Assembly (NCBI GenBank): GCA_023387555.1
Contig: JAEWHY010000432.1
Location: forward strand, 1 to 17,407
Reading direction: 5' to 3'
DNA length: 17,407 bases
Origin: Pseudomonadota bacterium
GTDB taxonomy: Bacteria; Pseudomonadota; Alphaproteobacteria; Rhizobiales; Xanthobacteraceae
The notes beneath the pieces are model-generated. The model ran no database searches. It saw nothing but the letters and a program-made list of their open reading frames with translations, and had not been told where the DNA came from. Position numbers and translations under genes: made by a program. Shown here one piece after another: positions 7,245-14,910 of this stretch (positions are counted from its first letter, which is position 1; each line of letters begins with the position of its first letter).

Positions 7245-8249
7245 TCACTTCGGCGCCTTGGCGTCGACGACCTTCTTAAGGACGTCGAACTCCTTCTTCG
7301 CGGCCGGATTGCCGTCCACGATCTTGGCTCCCAGCGCGACGAAGTCCTTCATCATCTTGTCCTGCTCGGCGGCCGGCAGCTTCAGGATTTCGCCCTTGTT
7401 GGCCAGCCAGAGCTCGTTCGCCTTCTTGTTGTTGGCGAGAACCCACGGGAACGCCTTCTGCTCGGCTTCGCGACCGGCGGCGCGGATCGCCTCCTGGACA
7501 TCCTTCGGCTGCGACTGGAACCAGGCTTCGTTCACGAGGTTCACCGAGAGGATGTACGAGAATTCCAGGTCGGTGACGTATTTCGCGACGTCGTAATATT
7601 TGAACGCGGTCAGGATCGGCATTCCGGCCAGCATGCCGTCAAGGCCACCGGACTGCAGCTGCGGAACCACCTCGGACAGCGCCAGCGGCGTCGGGATCAC
7701 ACCGATCGACTTCATCGGCTCGACCTGCAGCGGCGACGCGAAGGTGCGCACCTTCATGCCCTTCATGTCGGCGATCTTGGCGCCGGGCTTCTTCAGCAGG
7801 ATCACGGTCGGCGAATTGTAGATCGCACCGATCACGCGCAGGCCCTTGTCGAGGAACATCTTCTCCAGATGATCGCGATAGGCGGGGTCCTGGATGGTCG
7901 CATACTGGTGCTCCGGCGAGCGGAACAGGCCCGGCACTTCGAAGATCTGGAAGCGCGGGTCGAGGTTGGTCACGAACGAGGTCGGCGTGATGAAGGACTC
8001 GATGGTGCCGAGCGACACGCCTTCCGCCATGCGCGGAATCGCACCGAGCTGGCTGGCCGGATAGATGCCCATCTTCAGCTTGTCGCCGATGCGGGCCTTG
8101 ACGCCCTCGACGAACAACTTCTGCCACTCGTGCTGACCGTCATTGATGGTCGCGCTGGCGAGCTTCATTTCCTGCGCGGCGGCCGGAAGCGCTCCGGTCA
8201 GCGCCGCGGCGATGGCCGCCGCGAAGATGCTGTGTCGTGTCAACTGCAT
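7245..8249 (-). CDS. TRAP transporter substrate-binding protein (DctP family)
   Basis: This periplasmic receptor of a TRAP uptake system delivers a (usually carboxylate) ligand to the membrane permease. The product is 334 aa. A signal peptide covers about residues 1-25 (AALTGALPAAA before QE). The family's ligand-binding arginine is present as R168 in DMKGMKVRTFASP, followed by the typical VVPQLQSGGLDGM. The ATG at 8249 is preceded by GGGAGA with good spacing. The longer frame upstream is only the shadow of the permease gene. The gene lies 17 nt after the large permease gene and is the last of the TRAP set, ahead of a hairpin. The conserved arginine supports an organic acid ligand, and the operon context suggests an aromatic acid or its derivative (inference). 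Confidence 0.95.
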   Translation of the reverse strand: MQLTRHSIFAAAIAAALTGALPAAAQEMKLASATINDGQHEWQKLFVEGVKARIGDKLKMGIYPASQLGAIPRMAEGVSLGTIESFITPTSFVTNLDPRFQIFEVPGLFRSPEHQYATIQDPAYRDHLEKMFLDKGLRVIGAIYNSPTVILLKKPGAKIADMKGMKVRTFASPLQVEPMKSIGVIPTPLALSEVVPQLQSGGLDGMLAGMPILTAFKYYDVAKYVTDLEFSYILSVNLVNEAWFQSQPKDVQEAIRAAGREAEQKAFPWVLANNKKANELWLANKGEILKLPAAEQDKMMKDFVALGAKIVDGNPAAKKEFDVLKKVVDAKAPK

Positions 8250-8266
8250 GGTGTTTCTCCCAGAAT

Positions 8267-9538
8267 CTAGATTGAGCGAGTGAGGATCAGTGACAGTTCC
8301 GGCCAGTAAGTGATGATCAGAAGCGCGATAATCTGGACGACGGCGAACGGAAGAACGCCGCGGTAGATCGTCTCCAGCGGCACGCCCAGAACCGAGCGCG
8401 CCACGAAGATGTTGAGCCCGAAGGGCGGGGTAAACATTCCGATCGCGACGTTGGCGCACATGATGATGCCGAAGTGGATCGGATCGATTCCGACGGTCTT
8501 GACCAGCGGCATCAGCAGCGGCGTGAGCACCAGGATCGCGGAGACCGGATCGAGGAAACAGCCGACAGCCAGCAGAATGACGTTGATCAGGATCAGGAAG
8601 GACCACTGCGAGAGCTGTAGCGCCTGAATCCATTCCGCCATCCCACGCGGAATGCCGCTGATCGTCAGGATCCACGAGAACAGGGCGGCCGTCGCGACGA
8701 TCACCAGGATCTGCGCCGTCAGCATCGCCGAGCGCGCCGCCGCGTCCATCACGTCCTTCCAGGACATCGAGCGATAGAGATAGCGGCCGACGATGATCGC
8801 GTAGAGACAGGCAAATCCCCCGGCTTCGGTCGGCGAGGAATAACCGAAATAGATCAGGCCCAGCACGAAGGCCGGCATGAACAGGGCCGGCGCCGCAAAC
8901 CAGGTGGTGGCGAGAAAGTGACGCAGGTCGAACTTCCCGGTCCGCGGGATTTCAAGCTGCACAGCGCGCGTCACGACAAAGGCCACCATCATCAGCGCTA
9001 TCAGGAGCCCAGGCAGAATGCCCGCGACGAACAGCTTCGGGATCGACTGCTCGGCGGAGGCGCCGTACAGGATCATGGCGATGCTCGGCGGGATCAGGAT
9101 ATCGATCGCACCGCTCGAGCTGATCAGACCGGACGAGAAGCGCTGGCCGTAGCCATCGCGGATCAGGCCCGGATAGAGCGACTTTCCGACCGCGGCGACG
9201 GTCGCAACGCTCGCCCCCGAGATCGCACCGATCAGCGTCGAAGCGCCGACGGTCGCGACACCGAGCGAACCCGGCATCCGGCCGATCAGCGCCAGCACCC
9301 AGATGATGAGCCGGTCGGCGATCTTGGCGGCGCCCATCAATTCGCCGGCGAAGATGAAGAACGGAATCGCGAGCAGCGCGTAATTCTCGAGCCCGCCGAA
9401 CATGATCTGGTGGATCGCCATCGGCGACACCGTCATGAACGAGACAAAAGTGAGAATTCCGCCGGTGAGCAGCAGCAGAAAGATCGGCGCGCCGATCACC
9501 AGCAGCGCCAACGGGACTGCACCGAGCGTCCAGATCAT
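8267..9538 (-). CDS. TRAP transporter large permease (DctM family)
   Basis: This is the transport channel subunit of the TRAP system. The product is 423 aa, the usual DctM length, and is almost entirely hydrophobic, with about 12 predicted membrane segments. Family hallmarks include the N-terminal PIFLLLLTGG, LLAIPFFIFAGELMG, GAISGASVATVAAVG and SGAIDILIPPSIAMILYG. The C-terminal half carries LLAVGCFLDPVSAILVLTPLLMPLV and NVAIGMFTPPFGLNIFVA. The start ATG overlaps the small-permease stop by ATGA, which indicates translational coupling. The binding-protein gene follows after 17 nt, so the three genes form the standard Q-M-P operon order. Confidence 0.96.
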   Translation of the reverse strand: MIWTLGAVPLALLVIGAPIFLLLLTGGILTFVSFMTVSPMAIHQIMFGGLENYALLAIPFFIFAGELMGAAKIADRLIIWVLALIGRMPGSLGVATVGASTLIGAISGASVATVAAVGKSLYPGLIRDGYGQRFSSGLISSSGAIDILIPPSIAMILYGASAEQSIPKLFVAGILPGLLIALMMVAFVVTRAVQLEIPRTGKFDLRHFLATTWFAAPALFMPAFVLGLIYFGYSSPTEAGGFACLYAIIVGRYLYRSMSWKDVMDAAARSAMLTAQILVIVATAALFSWILTISGIPRGMAEWIQALQLSQWSFLILINVILLAVGCFLDPVSAILVLTPLLMPLVKTVGIDPIHFGIIMCANVAIGMFTPPFGLNIFVARSVLGVPLETIYRGVLPFAVVQIIALLIITYWPELSLILTRSI

Positions 9539-10065
9539 GCGCGGCCCCCACGATGCTGCGTCAGGCCGCGAATGTCGCTGACAACGATCAGGGCGGCGAT
9601 CAATGCGGTTCCCGCGAATCCGACCAGCAGCGCCGAATGCGGAATCACCATCGGCATGCCGAGCGCCATGCTGGTCTGACCGGAGGCAACGATCCGCTTG
9701 ATGAAGCCGAAGGATTGCCAGGCGGCATAGCCGCAGGCCCCCACCATGACCGTGTGGATCACGATCGACAGGACATAGCGCGGGCGCACGCCGATGCGGG
9801 TGGTGAGGATTTCGAGTGCGATATGGCTACGGTCGGCGGTGACCAGCATCATGCCGATCATCACCATCCAGATCATGCCGAACACCAGCACCTCGTCGAC
9901 ACCGATCACCACGTTGCCGGTGGCGCGGGCGACGGCATTCAGCACGTTGAGCAGGACAAGGCCGATCAGCACCATGCCAATCAGCATCCGCACCGCCGAA
10001 AGGGCAATGCGGGCAAGGCCGCCGCCTCCGTCATGCTGGGTTTCGGCCTTGTCCTCGATCGTCAT
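9535..10065 (-). CDS. TRAP transporter small permease (DctQ family)
   Basis: This is the small membrane subunit of the TRAP system, 176 aa with four predicted membrane helices (about residues 22-44, 56-76, 96-118 and 142-164) after a hydrophilic N-terminus. The first helix region contains NVLNAVARATGN followed by DEVLVFGMIWMVMIGMMLVTADRSHIALEIL, typical of DctQ. It starts 16 nt after the glutathione transferase stop, and its own stop overlaps the large permease start by 4 nt. The tight spacing ties the transporter to the upstream catabolic genes. Confidence 0.94.
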   Translation of the reverse strand: MTIEDKAETQHDGGGGLARIALSAVRMLIGMVLIGLVLLNVLNAVARATGNVVIGVDEVLVFGMIWMVMIGMMLVTADRSHIALEILTTRIGVRPRYVLSIVIHTVMVGACGYAAWQSFGFIKRIVASGQTSMALGMPMVIPHSALLVGFAGTALIAALIVVSDIRGLTQHRGGRA

Positions 10066-10081
10066 CGTCTCAGCGGTCTCT

Positions 10082-10711
10082 TCAGGCCGCGGTGTTGAGC
10101 GTCGACGGCTTCTTGCCGGTCGCGACCGCGAAGGCCGGACGCTCTTCCATCGCTTTGATCCAGCGGGTCAGCTCCGGAACGTCCGGCTTGTCGACCGGGA
10201 ATTCCAGGCAGCGCTTGACGATCGGCGCGAGCGCGATGTCGGCGAGCGTCAGGCGGTCCAGCGCGAAGAACGACTTGCCGGCGATGTGGCCGTCCAGGAT
10301 CTTCAGCTGGGCGCCCATGTCGGCGACCTGCGCGGCGAAGTCGGCGGCGCGCTTCTCCGGCTCGTTCTTGGAGTCCTTGAACACCGCGACATACGGCGTG
10401 TTCAGCGACGCCAGCAGCCAGTCCATCCAGCGCTCGACGTGGGTCTTCTCGGCGGGCGTCGAGCCGGCCAGTTCCGGCTTATGCAGCGCGGCGAGATAGC
10501 GCAGAATGGTGTGGCTTTCCCAGGTCGCGGTGTCGCCGTCGATCAGCGTCGGCACCTTGGAGTTGGGATTGAGCTTCTTGTATTCCGGCGTCTGGGTGTT
10601 GCCGAACTGACGGCCGTAATCCTCGCGGGCGTATTTCACGCCCATCTCTTCCAGCCCGAACAGCACCTTCTGAACGTTGCCCGATGTCGAGCGGCCCAGC
10701 AATCTGATCAA
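10082..10711 (-). CDS. Glutathione S-transferase family protein
   Basis: This 209-aa cytoplasmic GST-fold protein has an N-terminal thioredoxin-like domain (1-80) followed by an all-helical domain. The glutathione-site residues are visible: a likely catalytic Ser or Thr in GRSTSGNVQK (6-15), the cis-proline motif KVPTL (P54) and the ES pair of TWESHTI (E65-S66). The helical domain has LTLADIALAPIVKRC, the usual folding motif. The chosen start is a TTG at 10711, because AGGAG lies 7 nt upstream and the protein then begins MIRLLGRSTS as relatives do. Longer starts lack support. In a ring-cleavage cluster such a GST may be a glutathione-dependent cis-trans isomerase, as maleylpyruvate isomerases of gentisate pathways are. 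A reductive dehalogenase or detoxifying role is also possible. Confidence 0.92.
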   Translation of the reverse strand: MIRLLGRSTSGNVQKVLFGLEEMGVKYAREDYGRQFGNTQTPEYKKLNPNSKVPTLIDGDTATWESHTILRYLAALHKPELAGSTPAEKTHVERWMDWLLASLNTPYVAVFKDSKNEPEKRAADFAAQVADMGAQLKILDGHIAGKSFFALDRLTLADIALAPIVKRCLEFPVDKPDVPELTRWIKAMEERPAFAVATGKKPSTLNTAA

Positions 10712-10780
10712 TTCACTTCTCCTGTCAGTTCCGCTCTCCAGCCCGCGTATCCGCAATCCGGAGAGCCCGTCACGTATGAC

Positions 10781-11875
10781 CTAGATACGTCCTTCCGCGT
10801 CGATCTTTTTCTGCATGATCCGCCGGTACCGCATCGGTCCGACGTCCACCGAAAGGATCACGGGATCGAGTTCACTGGTCGCCGCGTCGATCACCCGCTG
10901 CTGCGCCTCGATCATCGGAGCGTCCTGCTCCTCGAAGGCGTAGCGGCGCATCCGCGCGATCGTTTCGCGGATTTCCATATTCTTGTCGTCGTCGGACGTC
11001 ATAACGTTGAAGCGCGCCGCGGTGAAGAAATAATGCGTCGTGCGCTCGGTTTCCGGCGTCAGCAGATGGATCGCGTGGAAGCCGGTCCCCTGCTCCGGCT
11101 GCTCACCCGGCTTGCAGACGCCCGTGTACAGCCGAAGATTGCTCGCTGCAGTCCAGCGAATGATGCTGAACTGGTCGACCCGCTCGGGCATATCCGGCAT
11201 CAGGGTGGCGAAAACGCCCGGAGGCGTCGCGTTTTTCGCGATACGGCCGACCACGACGTCTTCGCCGTCCTGCTCGACCGTGATCTCCGGATTGATGGTG
11301 TCCTTGTTGCCAAGAAGGCCGGCGTGCAGATACGGCACGTGGCTGAGGTCGAGGAGGTTGTCCACGATCAGCTCATAGTTCGCCTTGATCTTGATCCGGT
11401 CGCGCTTGGTTTCGAAGGTCTCCGGCACGCCGTCCAGCACACTGAAATCGGGCACGGCGTCATAATCGGGTTCGTTCTCGCCCATCCAGATCCAGACCGC
11501 GTTGTGCCTGGTGACGGTCGGAAACTTCCTGATGCGCGCGCGCGAGGGAATATTGCCGTTGCCGTGCGGGTTATGAACGCATGCGCCCGAACCGTCGAAC
11601 TCCAGGCCATGATAGGGACACTGGATGCGGTCGCCCGGCAGCAGCTTGCCCATATGCATCGGCGCGAAGCGATGGGCGCAGCGGTCCAGCAGAGCCGCGA
11701 CTCTGCCGTCCTCGGCGCGGAAGAGGACTACCGGTTCGTTCAGAATGGTGCGCGCCAGCAGTGCGCCGGCTTCGACCTCTTCGTCCCAGCACGCAACATA
11801 CCAGGCATTGCGCAAGAACAGATTGCTCGCCATCGAATGATCAACGCGAGGCTCTACCCTTGTCACATCGTCCAT
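10781..11875 (-). CDS. Rieske [2Fe-2S] aromatic ring-hydroxylating/demethylating oxygenase, alpha subunit
   Basis: This 364-aa Rieske non-heme-iron oxygenase activates O2 on an aromatic or related substrate. The Rieske cluster ligands are C66-x-H68-x17-C86-x2-H89 (CAHRFAPMH and CPYHG). The mononuclear iron site appears as N173-x2-D176-x2-H179-x4-H184 in DNLLDLSHVPYLH, with the bridging Asp present. The overall form is that of vanillate O-demethylase/phthalate-type single-component oxygenases. The ATG at 11875 is preferred because GGGA stands 6 nt upstream. A second ATG at 11833 starts the conserved part (MASNLFLRNAWYVA). No ferredoxin or reductase partner is encoded in the window, so electrons must come from elsewhere. 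It follows the RidA gene after a 102-nt gap and precedes the GST gene. Confidence 0.94.
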   Translation of the reverse strand: MDDVTRVEPRVDHSMASNLFLRNAWYVACWDEEVEAGALLARTILNEPVVLFRAEDGRVAALLDRCAHRFAPMHMGKLLPGDRIQCPYHGLEFDGSGACVHNPHGNGNIPSRARIRKFPTVTRHNAVWIWMGENEPDYDAVPDFSVLDGVPETFETKRDRIKIKANYELIVDNLLDLSHVPYLHAGLLGNKDTINPEITVEQDGEDVVVGRIAKNATPPGVFATLMPDMPERVDQFSIIRWTAASNLRLYTGVCKPGEQPEQGTGFHAIHLLTPETERTTHYFFTAARFNVMTSDDDKNMEIRETIARMRRYAFEEQDAPMIEAQQRVIDAATSELDPVILSVDVGPMRYRRIMQKKIDAEGRI

Positions 11876-11955
11876 TTCAGGTCCCTGACATCGCAGCCGG
11901 GCTTCTCAAAATGCGTGGAGAAGCTCCGGCCGCAGCACCAACATCACCGTCACGC

Positions 11956-11976
11956 CACGGCAGGAATCATGCCGTG
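11956..11976 (-). other. Short hairpin just after the RidA stop codon
   Basis: CACGGCA and TGCCGTG form a perfect 7-bp stem with a 7-nt loop, beginning 1 nt after the RidA stop on the minus strand. No T tract follows, so a terminator is unlikely. An mRNA-stabilising or processing element between the RidA and Rieske genes is possible. Confidence 0.4.
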
Positions 11977-11977
11977 C

Positions 11978-12376
11978 TTACTTCTTCAGCGGCTTGTAGA
12001 CGATGCACTCGATTTCGATCTTGGTGTTGATGACGGCGCGCGCCTCGACCGTCGTGCGGGCGAGAATGGCGTCCTTGAACATCTCGCCGAACACCTTGTT
12101 GTAGCGTCCGAAGTCGCGGGTGTCCTGCAGATAGGTGGTCGCACGCACGACATCGGCGAGCGTCGCACCTTCCTGCGCGATGATGCGCTCGATCGTCTCG
12201 ATGGTCGCGCGGGTCTCTTCCTCGATCGACCCGTGGATCATGTTGTTGTTGGCGTCCTTGGCGACCTGACCGGACACGTAAATATAGTCGCCGGCCCGCA
12301 CCGCCGGATGAAACGGCAGGTTCGGGTTCTTCTTGCCGATCGGATAGACGTCCGCGCGCTTGTTCTTGTCGTCCAT
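11978..12376 (-). CDS. RidA/YjgF/UK114 family protein (imine/enamine deaminase-like)
   Basis: This 132-aa member of the trimeric RidA fold hydrolyses reactive imines or enamines or, in catabolic clusters, acts as a specific deaminase. The family core AGDYIYVSGQVAKD is present near residues 28-41, and VVRATTYLQDTRDFGRYNKVFGEMF in the middle is typical. The conserved arginine that holds the substrate carboxylate is in ARTTVEA near the C-terminus, followed by KIEIECIVY. The ATG at 12376 has AAAGG 6 nt upstream, and that site overlaps the TAA of the LVIVD gene, so translation is probably coupled. Related RidA-type deaminases act on aminomuconate-like ring-cleavage products, which would suit this cluster. 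The exact substrate is unknown. Confidence 0.93.
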   Translation of the reverse strand: MDDKNKRADVYPIGKKNPNLPFHPAVRAGDYIYVSGQVAKDANNNMIHGSIEEETRATIETIERIIAQEGATLADVVRATTYLQDTRDFGRYNKVFGEMFKDAILARTTVEARAVINTKIEIECIVYKPLKK

Positions 12377-12385
12377 GGTGAGCCT

Positions 12386-13516
12386 TTACGAAAAAACGCT
12401 GGTTTCGATAATGTCGACGCCGTTCACGCGATCGACGAGATAGATGAGACCGCGATCGTCGGTCGTCACGTCGTTCGATGACGGCCGCGCCGCGCCGGCG
12501 GCCGGATCCGGCGTGTAGTGACCGACCTCGCGCGGATTGAACGGATCGGCGAAGTCGACGAGCCGCAGGCCCTGCGCGAACCAGGCGAACGGAACGATGG
12601 TGCCGTGGAAGCGCTCCGACGGCTGATGACAGCCGGTCATCGGCTCCTGCGGCGCGCCATCGGGATCGAGACCTGGCACCTGGAAGGTCGCGATCGACAC
12701 CGGCATCTGCTCGTTGGTGATGTCATACACCCAGGCAAAGCTCGGCGCCGCCGGCCACAGCTTGGCGACGTCCTCGTCGGCGACGATCATGATGTCGCGG
12801 CCACGCAGCTTCTGCGGCATGCGCAGGCAGGTGTGGGTGGGATGCGGATAGATCGGGCTGGTGTTCACGCCCGAGATCGCCTTCGGCTTCGACATGTCGG
12901 AAATGTCGAGAATGAAGAAGCCGTGATGCCAGTAGCTCACATAGAGCCGGTCGCCGACCCGCAGCGGATGGTGACAGCGCGGCGGGACCCATTGATCCCA
13001 CGGATATTGCTCGCCGCCGCCGACCCACTGGCCCGGAATCCACCAGCGGCCGACTTCCTGCGGCTTCGTCGGATCGAGCAGATCGAGGATCATGACGATG
13101 TTGCCGACGTAGCCTTCGACGGTCGGCGAGATATAGGCGTAGCGGCCGTCGTAATCGAATCGGTGGACGCCGCCACCCTTGGTCAGCCACTTGCTGATCA
13201 GTTTCGGAGTGGCCGGCTTCGACACATCATAAATCATGATGCCGCCGCCGATCTCGTTCGGCCCCGCCTTGCCGAATTTTTCGTGGTTGACGACCATGAT
13301 GCCGTCTTTCACCCGCACTTTGTGCGAGTGCCAGCCCTCAGGCACCTCAATTGTTGCGAGATGCTTCGGATTTGCCGGGTCCGACACATCGACGATGGTG
13401 GTCCCTGACGTCGGCCGCTGATGGCCGACATACATGATCCCGTTTTCGACCCAAACCTGGCCGCCGCCGGGGCAGTCGATGTGCGAAACAAGCGTTGTGT
13501 TGGAACGCGCTAGCAA
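12386..13516 (-). CDS. LVIVD repeat-containing protein (beta-propeller-like)
   Basis: This 376-aa protein is built of repeated units of about 45-60 residues with the pattern hydrophobic-D-[VIL]-[SD]-x-P-x-x-P. Examples are TIVDVSDPANPKHL, IMIYDVSKPATPKLI, VMILDLLDPTKPQEV, FFILDISDMSKPKAI, AWVYDITNEQMPVSI and LRLVDFADPFNPREV. These are LVIVD repeats, expected to fold as propeller blades. No signal peptide is seen. Several His, Trp and Asp clusters (RCHHPL, YPHPTHTC, TGCHQPSERFHGT) suggest a metal- or ligand-binding face (inference). The only usable start is a TTG at 13516, with AGGTGAG just upstream, because an in-frame stop lies two codons before it. The biochemical function of these proteins is not known. 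The 9-nt gap to the RidA gene shows the two are translated as a pair. Confidence 0.87.
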   Translation of the reverse strand: MLARSNTTLVSHIDCPGGGQVWVENGIMYVGHQRPTSGTTIVDVSDPANPKHLATIEVPEGWHSHKVRVKDGIMVVNHEKFGKAGPNEIGGGIMIYDVSKPATPKLISKWLTKGGGVHRFDYDGRYAYISPTVEGYVGNIVMILDLLDPTKPQEVGRWWIPGQWVGGGEQYPWDQWVPPRCHHPLRVGDRLYVSYWHHGFFILDISDMSKPKAISGVNTSPIYPHPTHTCLRMPQKLRGRDIMIVADEDVAKLWPAAPSFAWVYDITNEQMPVSIATFQVPGLDPDGAPQEPMTGCHQPSERFHGTIVPFAWFAQGLRLVDFADPFNPREVGHYTPDPAAGAARPSSNDVTTDDRGLIYLVDRVNGVDIIETSVFS

Positions 13517-13566
13517 AACTCACCTATCGGAACGAACGCAGGCTGACGCTGCTCTTAAGCAAGCAA

Positions 13567-13593
13567 ACGGCCCCGCTGCAAGAGCGGGGCCGT
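13567..13593 (-). terminator. Intrinsic terminator after the cupin dioxygenase gene
   Basis: A perfect 11-bp stem, ACGGCCCCGCT with AGCGGGGCCGT, and a 5-nt loop lie 20 nt downstream of the cupin dioxygenase stop codon. On the minus strand it is followed by the moderately T-rich TTGCTTGCTTAA and preceded by an A-rich tract. It should separate much of the dioxygenase message from the LVIVD and later genes, so those need read-through or a further promoter. Confidence 0.8.
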
Positions 13594-13613
13594 AATTAAT
13601 TTTCAGTCTTCGA

Positions 13614-14768
13614 TCAGGCCAGAAGTTCGATCGCGTCGTTCTTGTTGCGACCCCACTTCTTGAAGAGATCGAGGCTCTTGAGCACCGGCTCGTCGCTGGC
13701 GATGAACATCACGACCGGCTCCGTGTCGGACGTGTTGACGTGCTCACACCACGAACCGCCCGGAACCGCGAGGGTGTCGAACTTCTGCCAGTCGAAGCGC
13801 TGACCGTCGACGATCGAGTAGCCCTGGCCTTCGAACGGCGACACCAGCAGATTCGCGGTCTGGCGCAGCGGCAGTGTCTTTTCGCCAGGACGCAACATCT
13901 GCGCGAAGAAGGTCATGGTCTTGAACACCGGCTTGCCGCTGGTCGGGTCGATGTACTCGGCCATCAGCGCCTCGTAGGGATCGCCGTCCCAATCCTTGTG
14001 ACGCTCGAGCAGCTCGCGCATCAAGTCCCAGCGATAGACGAACATCGGCGACGAATAGCCGGCGCCGCGCTTTTCCTTGCTGGCGAACCGCGGCATCAGG
14101 CCGCCGTAGCCGTAGATGCGCTGCGAATAGTCCGGCGTGAAGCGCTCGCTCTGCTGCTTCTTGTGGACCATCTTGCCGTTCTCTTCTTCCATGTAGTTAT
14201 GGTCGAAGTGCACGGCGTTCAGGGTCTCGACCAGCGGGAAGTCGAGGACCGAGAGGTTCAGGGCCTGCTCGTCGCCGACGGTGCCGTGGTTGTGCCAGGT
14301 GTCGTTCGGGGTCAGAACCATGTCGCCGGGGCCGAACACGATGTTCTCGCCGTCGACGCCGGTGAAGTTGCCCTTGCCCTTCAGGCCGAAGCGGATGGCG
14401 TTCGGCGAGTGCTTGTGGGGGGGCATGATCTCGTTGGCGTCGTTCAGCCGGTACGCCGTATACATGGTCGAAACCGTGGCGCGCTTGGGCGCCAGACCCG
14501 GGTTCATCAGCACCAGCGAGCGGCGCTCCGAGTCTTCCATTTTGATCAGTTCGACGGCGCGCTCCAGAACTGGTTCAATGTCGTTCGCACAGCTCCAGAG
14601 GTACGGGACGGCCTTGGTCGGGGCCATCAGGACGCGGTCCTCGTCGTTGGCGACGTCCTTGGTCTGCGCCCAGTAAGGGAACATGTTTTTGGCGGCGACA
14701 TCGTCATAAAGGCCCTTCAGGGCGGCGTCGCGGTTGGGAAGACGCTGGACGTTTGCAGGGGGGGTCAT
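13614..14768 (-). CDS. Gentisate/salicylate 1,2-dioxygenase-like cupin (aromatic ring cleavage)
   Basis: This 384-aa bicupin belongs to the gentisate 1,2-dioxygenase family, which cleaves the ring of hydroxylated aromatic carboxylates next to the carboxyl group. The iron ligands of the first cupin are H118 and H120 (MPPHKHSPNAIRF) and H159 (GDMVLTPNDTWHNHG). Substrate-site residues also appear: R82/R83, R126 and H161. Y103 (TMYTAYR) takes a place that is Trp in several relatives. The C-terminal cupin is degenerate (FDTLAVPGGSWCEH). The ATG at 14768 has GGAG 10 nt upstream. A longer open frame runs into the divergent promoter and is not used. Gentisate, salicylate, amino- or nitro-salicylate and 1-hydroxy-2-naphthoate are all possible substrates. 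It is the first gene opposite the GntR regulator. Confidence 0.9.
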   Translation of the reverse strand: MTPPANVQRLPNRDAALKGLYDDVAAKNMFPYWAQTKDVANDEDRVLMAPTKAVPYLWSCANDIEPVLERAVELIKMEDSERRSLVLMNPGLAPKRATVSTMYTAYRLNDANEIMPPHKHSPNAIRFGLKGKGNFTGVDGENIVFGPGDMVLTPNDTWHNHGTVGDEQALNLSVLDFPLVETLNAVHFDHNYMEEENGKMVHKKQQSERFTPDYSQRIYGYGGLMPRFASKEKRGAGYSSPMFVYRWDLMRELLERHKDWDGDPYEALMAEYIDPTSGKPVFKTMTFFAQMLRPGEKTLPLRQTANLLVSPFEGQGYSIVDGQRFDWQKFDTLAVPGGSWCEHVNTSDTEPVVMFIASDEPVLKSLDLFKKWGRNKNDAIELLA

Positions 14769-14798
14769 AGGCTCAATTCTCCGCCGTTGGCGCGTAAC

Positions 14799-14864
14799 AA
14801 CTGGCAAAAAACTAGCAAAGCTGGTCCGCCCGTCAATCGCCCACTTTGCACCAGTTGGCAAAAT
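14799..14864. promoter_or_regulatory. Three iterated motifs, probable GntR operator
   Basis: Three related 12-mers share one orientation: AACTGGCAAAAA (14799-14810), AACTAGCAAAGC (14810-14821) and AGTTGGCAAAAT (14853-14864). Their starts are 11 and 43 bp apart, close to whole helical turns. The second lies within a near-palindrome ACTAGC-AAA-GCTGGT, and the third within GCACCA-N11-TGGTGC. They overlap the -10 of the dioxygenase promoter and the -35 of the regulator promoter, so a bound regulator would block both. Confidence 0.55.
14809..14836 (-). promoter_or_regulatory. Candidate promoter of the cupin dioxygenase gene
   Basis: On the minus strand TTGACG (14836-14831) and TAGTTT (14814-14809) are separated by 16 bp, a reasonable sigma-70-like pair. 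Transcription would start near 14801, giving a leader of about 33 nt before the ATG at 14768. Confidence 0.5.
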
Positions 14865-14883
14865 TGGTGCGCATTGGTATAGG
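14855..14883 (+). promoter_or_regulatory. Candidate promoter of the GntR regulator gene
   Basis: TTGGCA (14855-14860) and TATAGG (14878-14883) are spaced by exactly 17 bp. Transcription would begin near 14890, about 21 nt before the regulator's ATG. The -35 lies inside one of the repeated motifs, which predicts autoregulation. Confidence 0.6.
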
Positions 14884-14910
14884 TTTTGCGAACCACTTTT
14901 CGGCGGAGGT

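Noticed and set aside
6250..7596. Plus-strand open frame of 448 codons
   Set aside because: Antisense to the GMC and TRAP binding-protein genes, with low-complexity composition and no domain.
8250..8675. Extended N-terminus of the TRAP binding protein
   Set aside because: It overlaps the large permease gene, and a signal peptide with a good ribosome site begins at 8249.
9794..12481. Plus-strand open frame of 895 codons
   Set aside because: It runs antisense to the TRAP small permease, GST, Rieske and RidA genes. Its Arg/His/Asp-rich translation matches nothing and is a codon-bias shadow.
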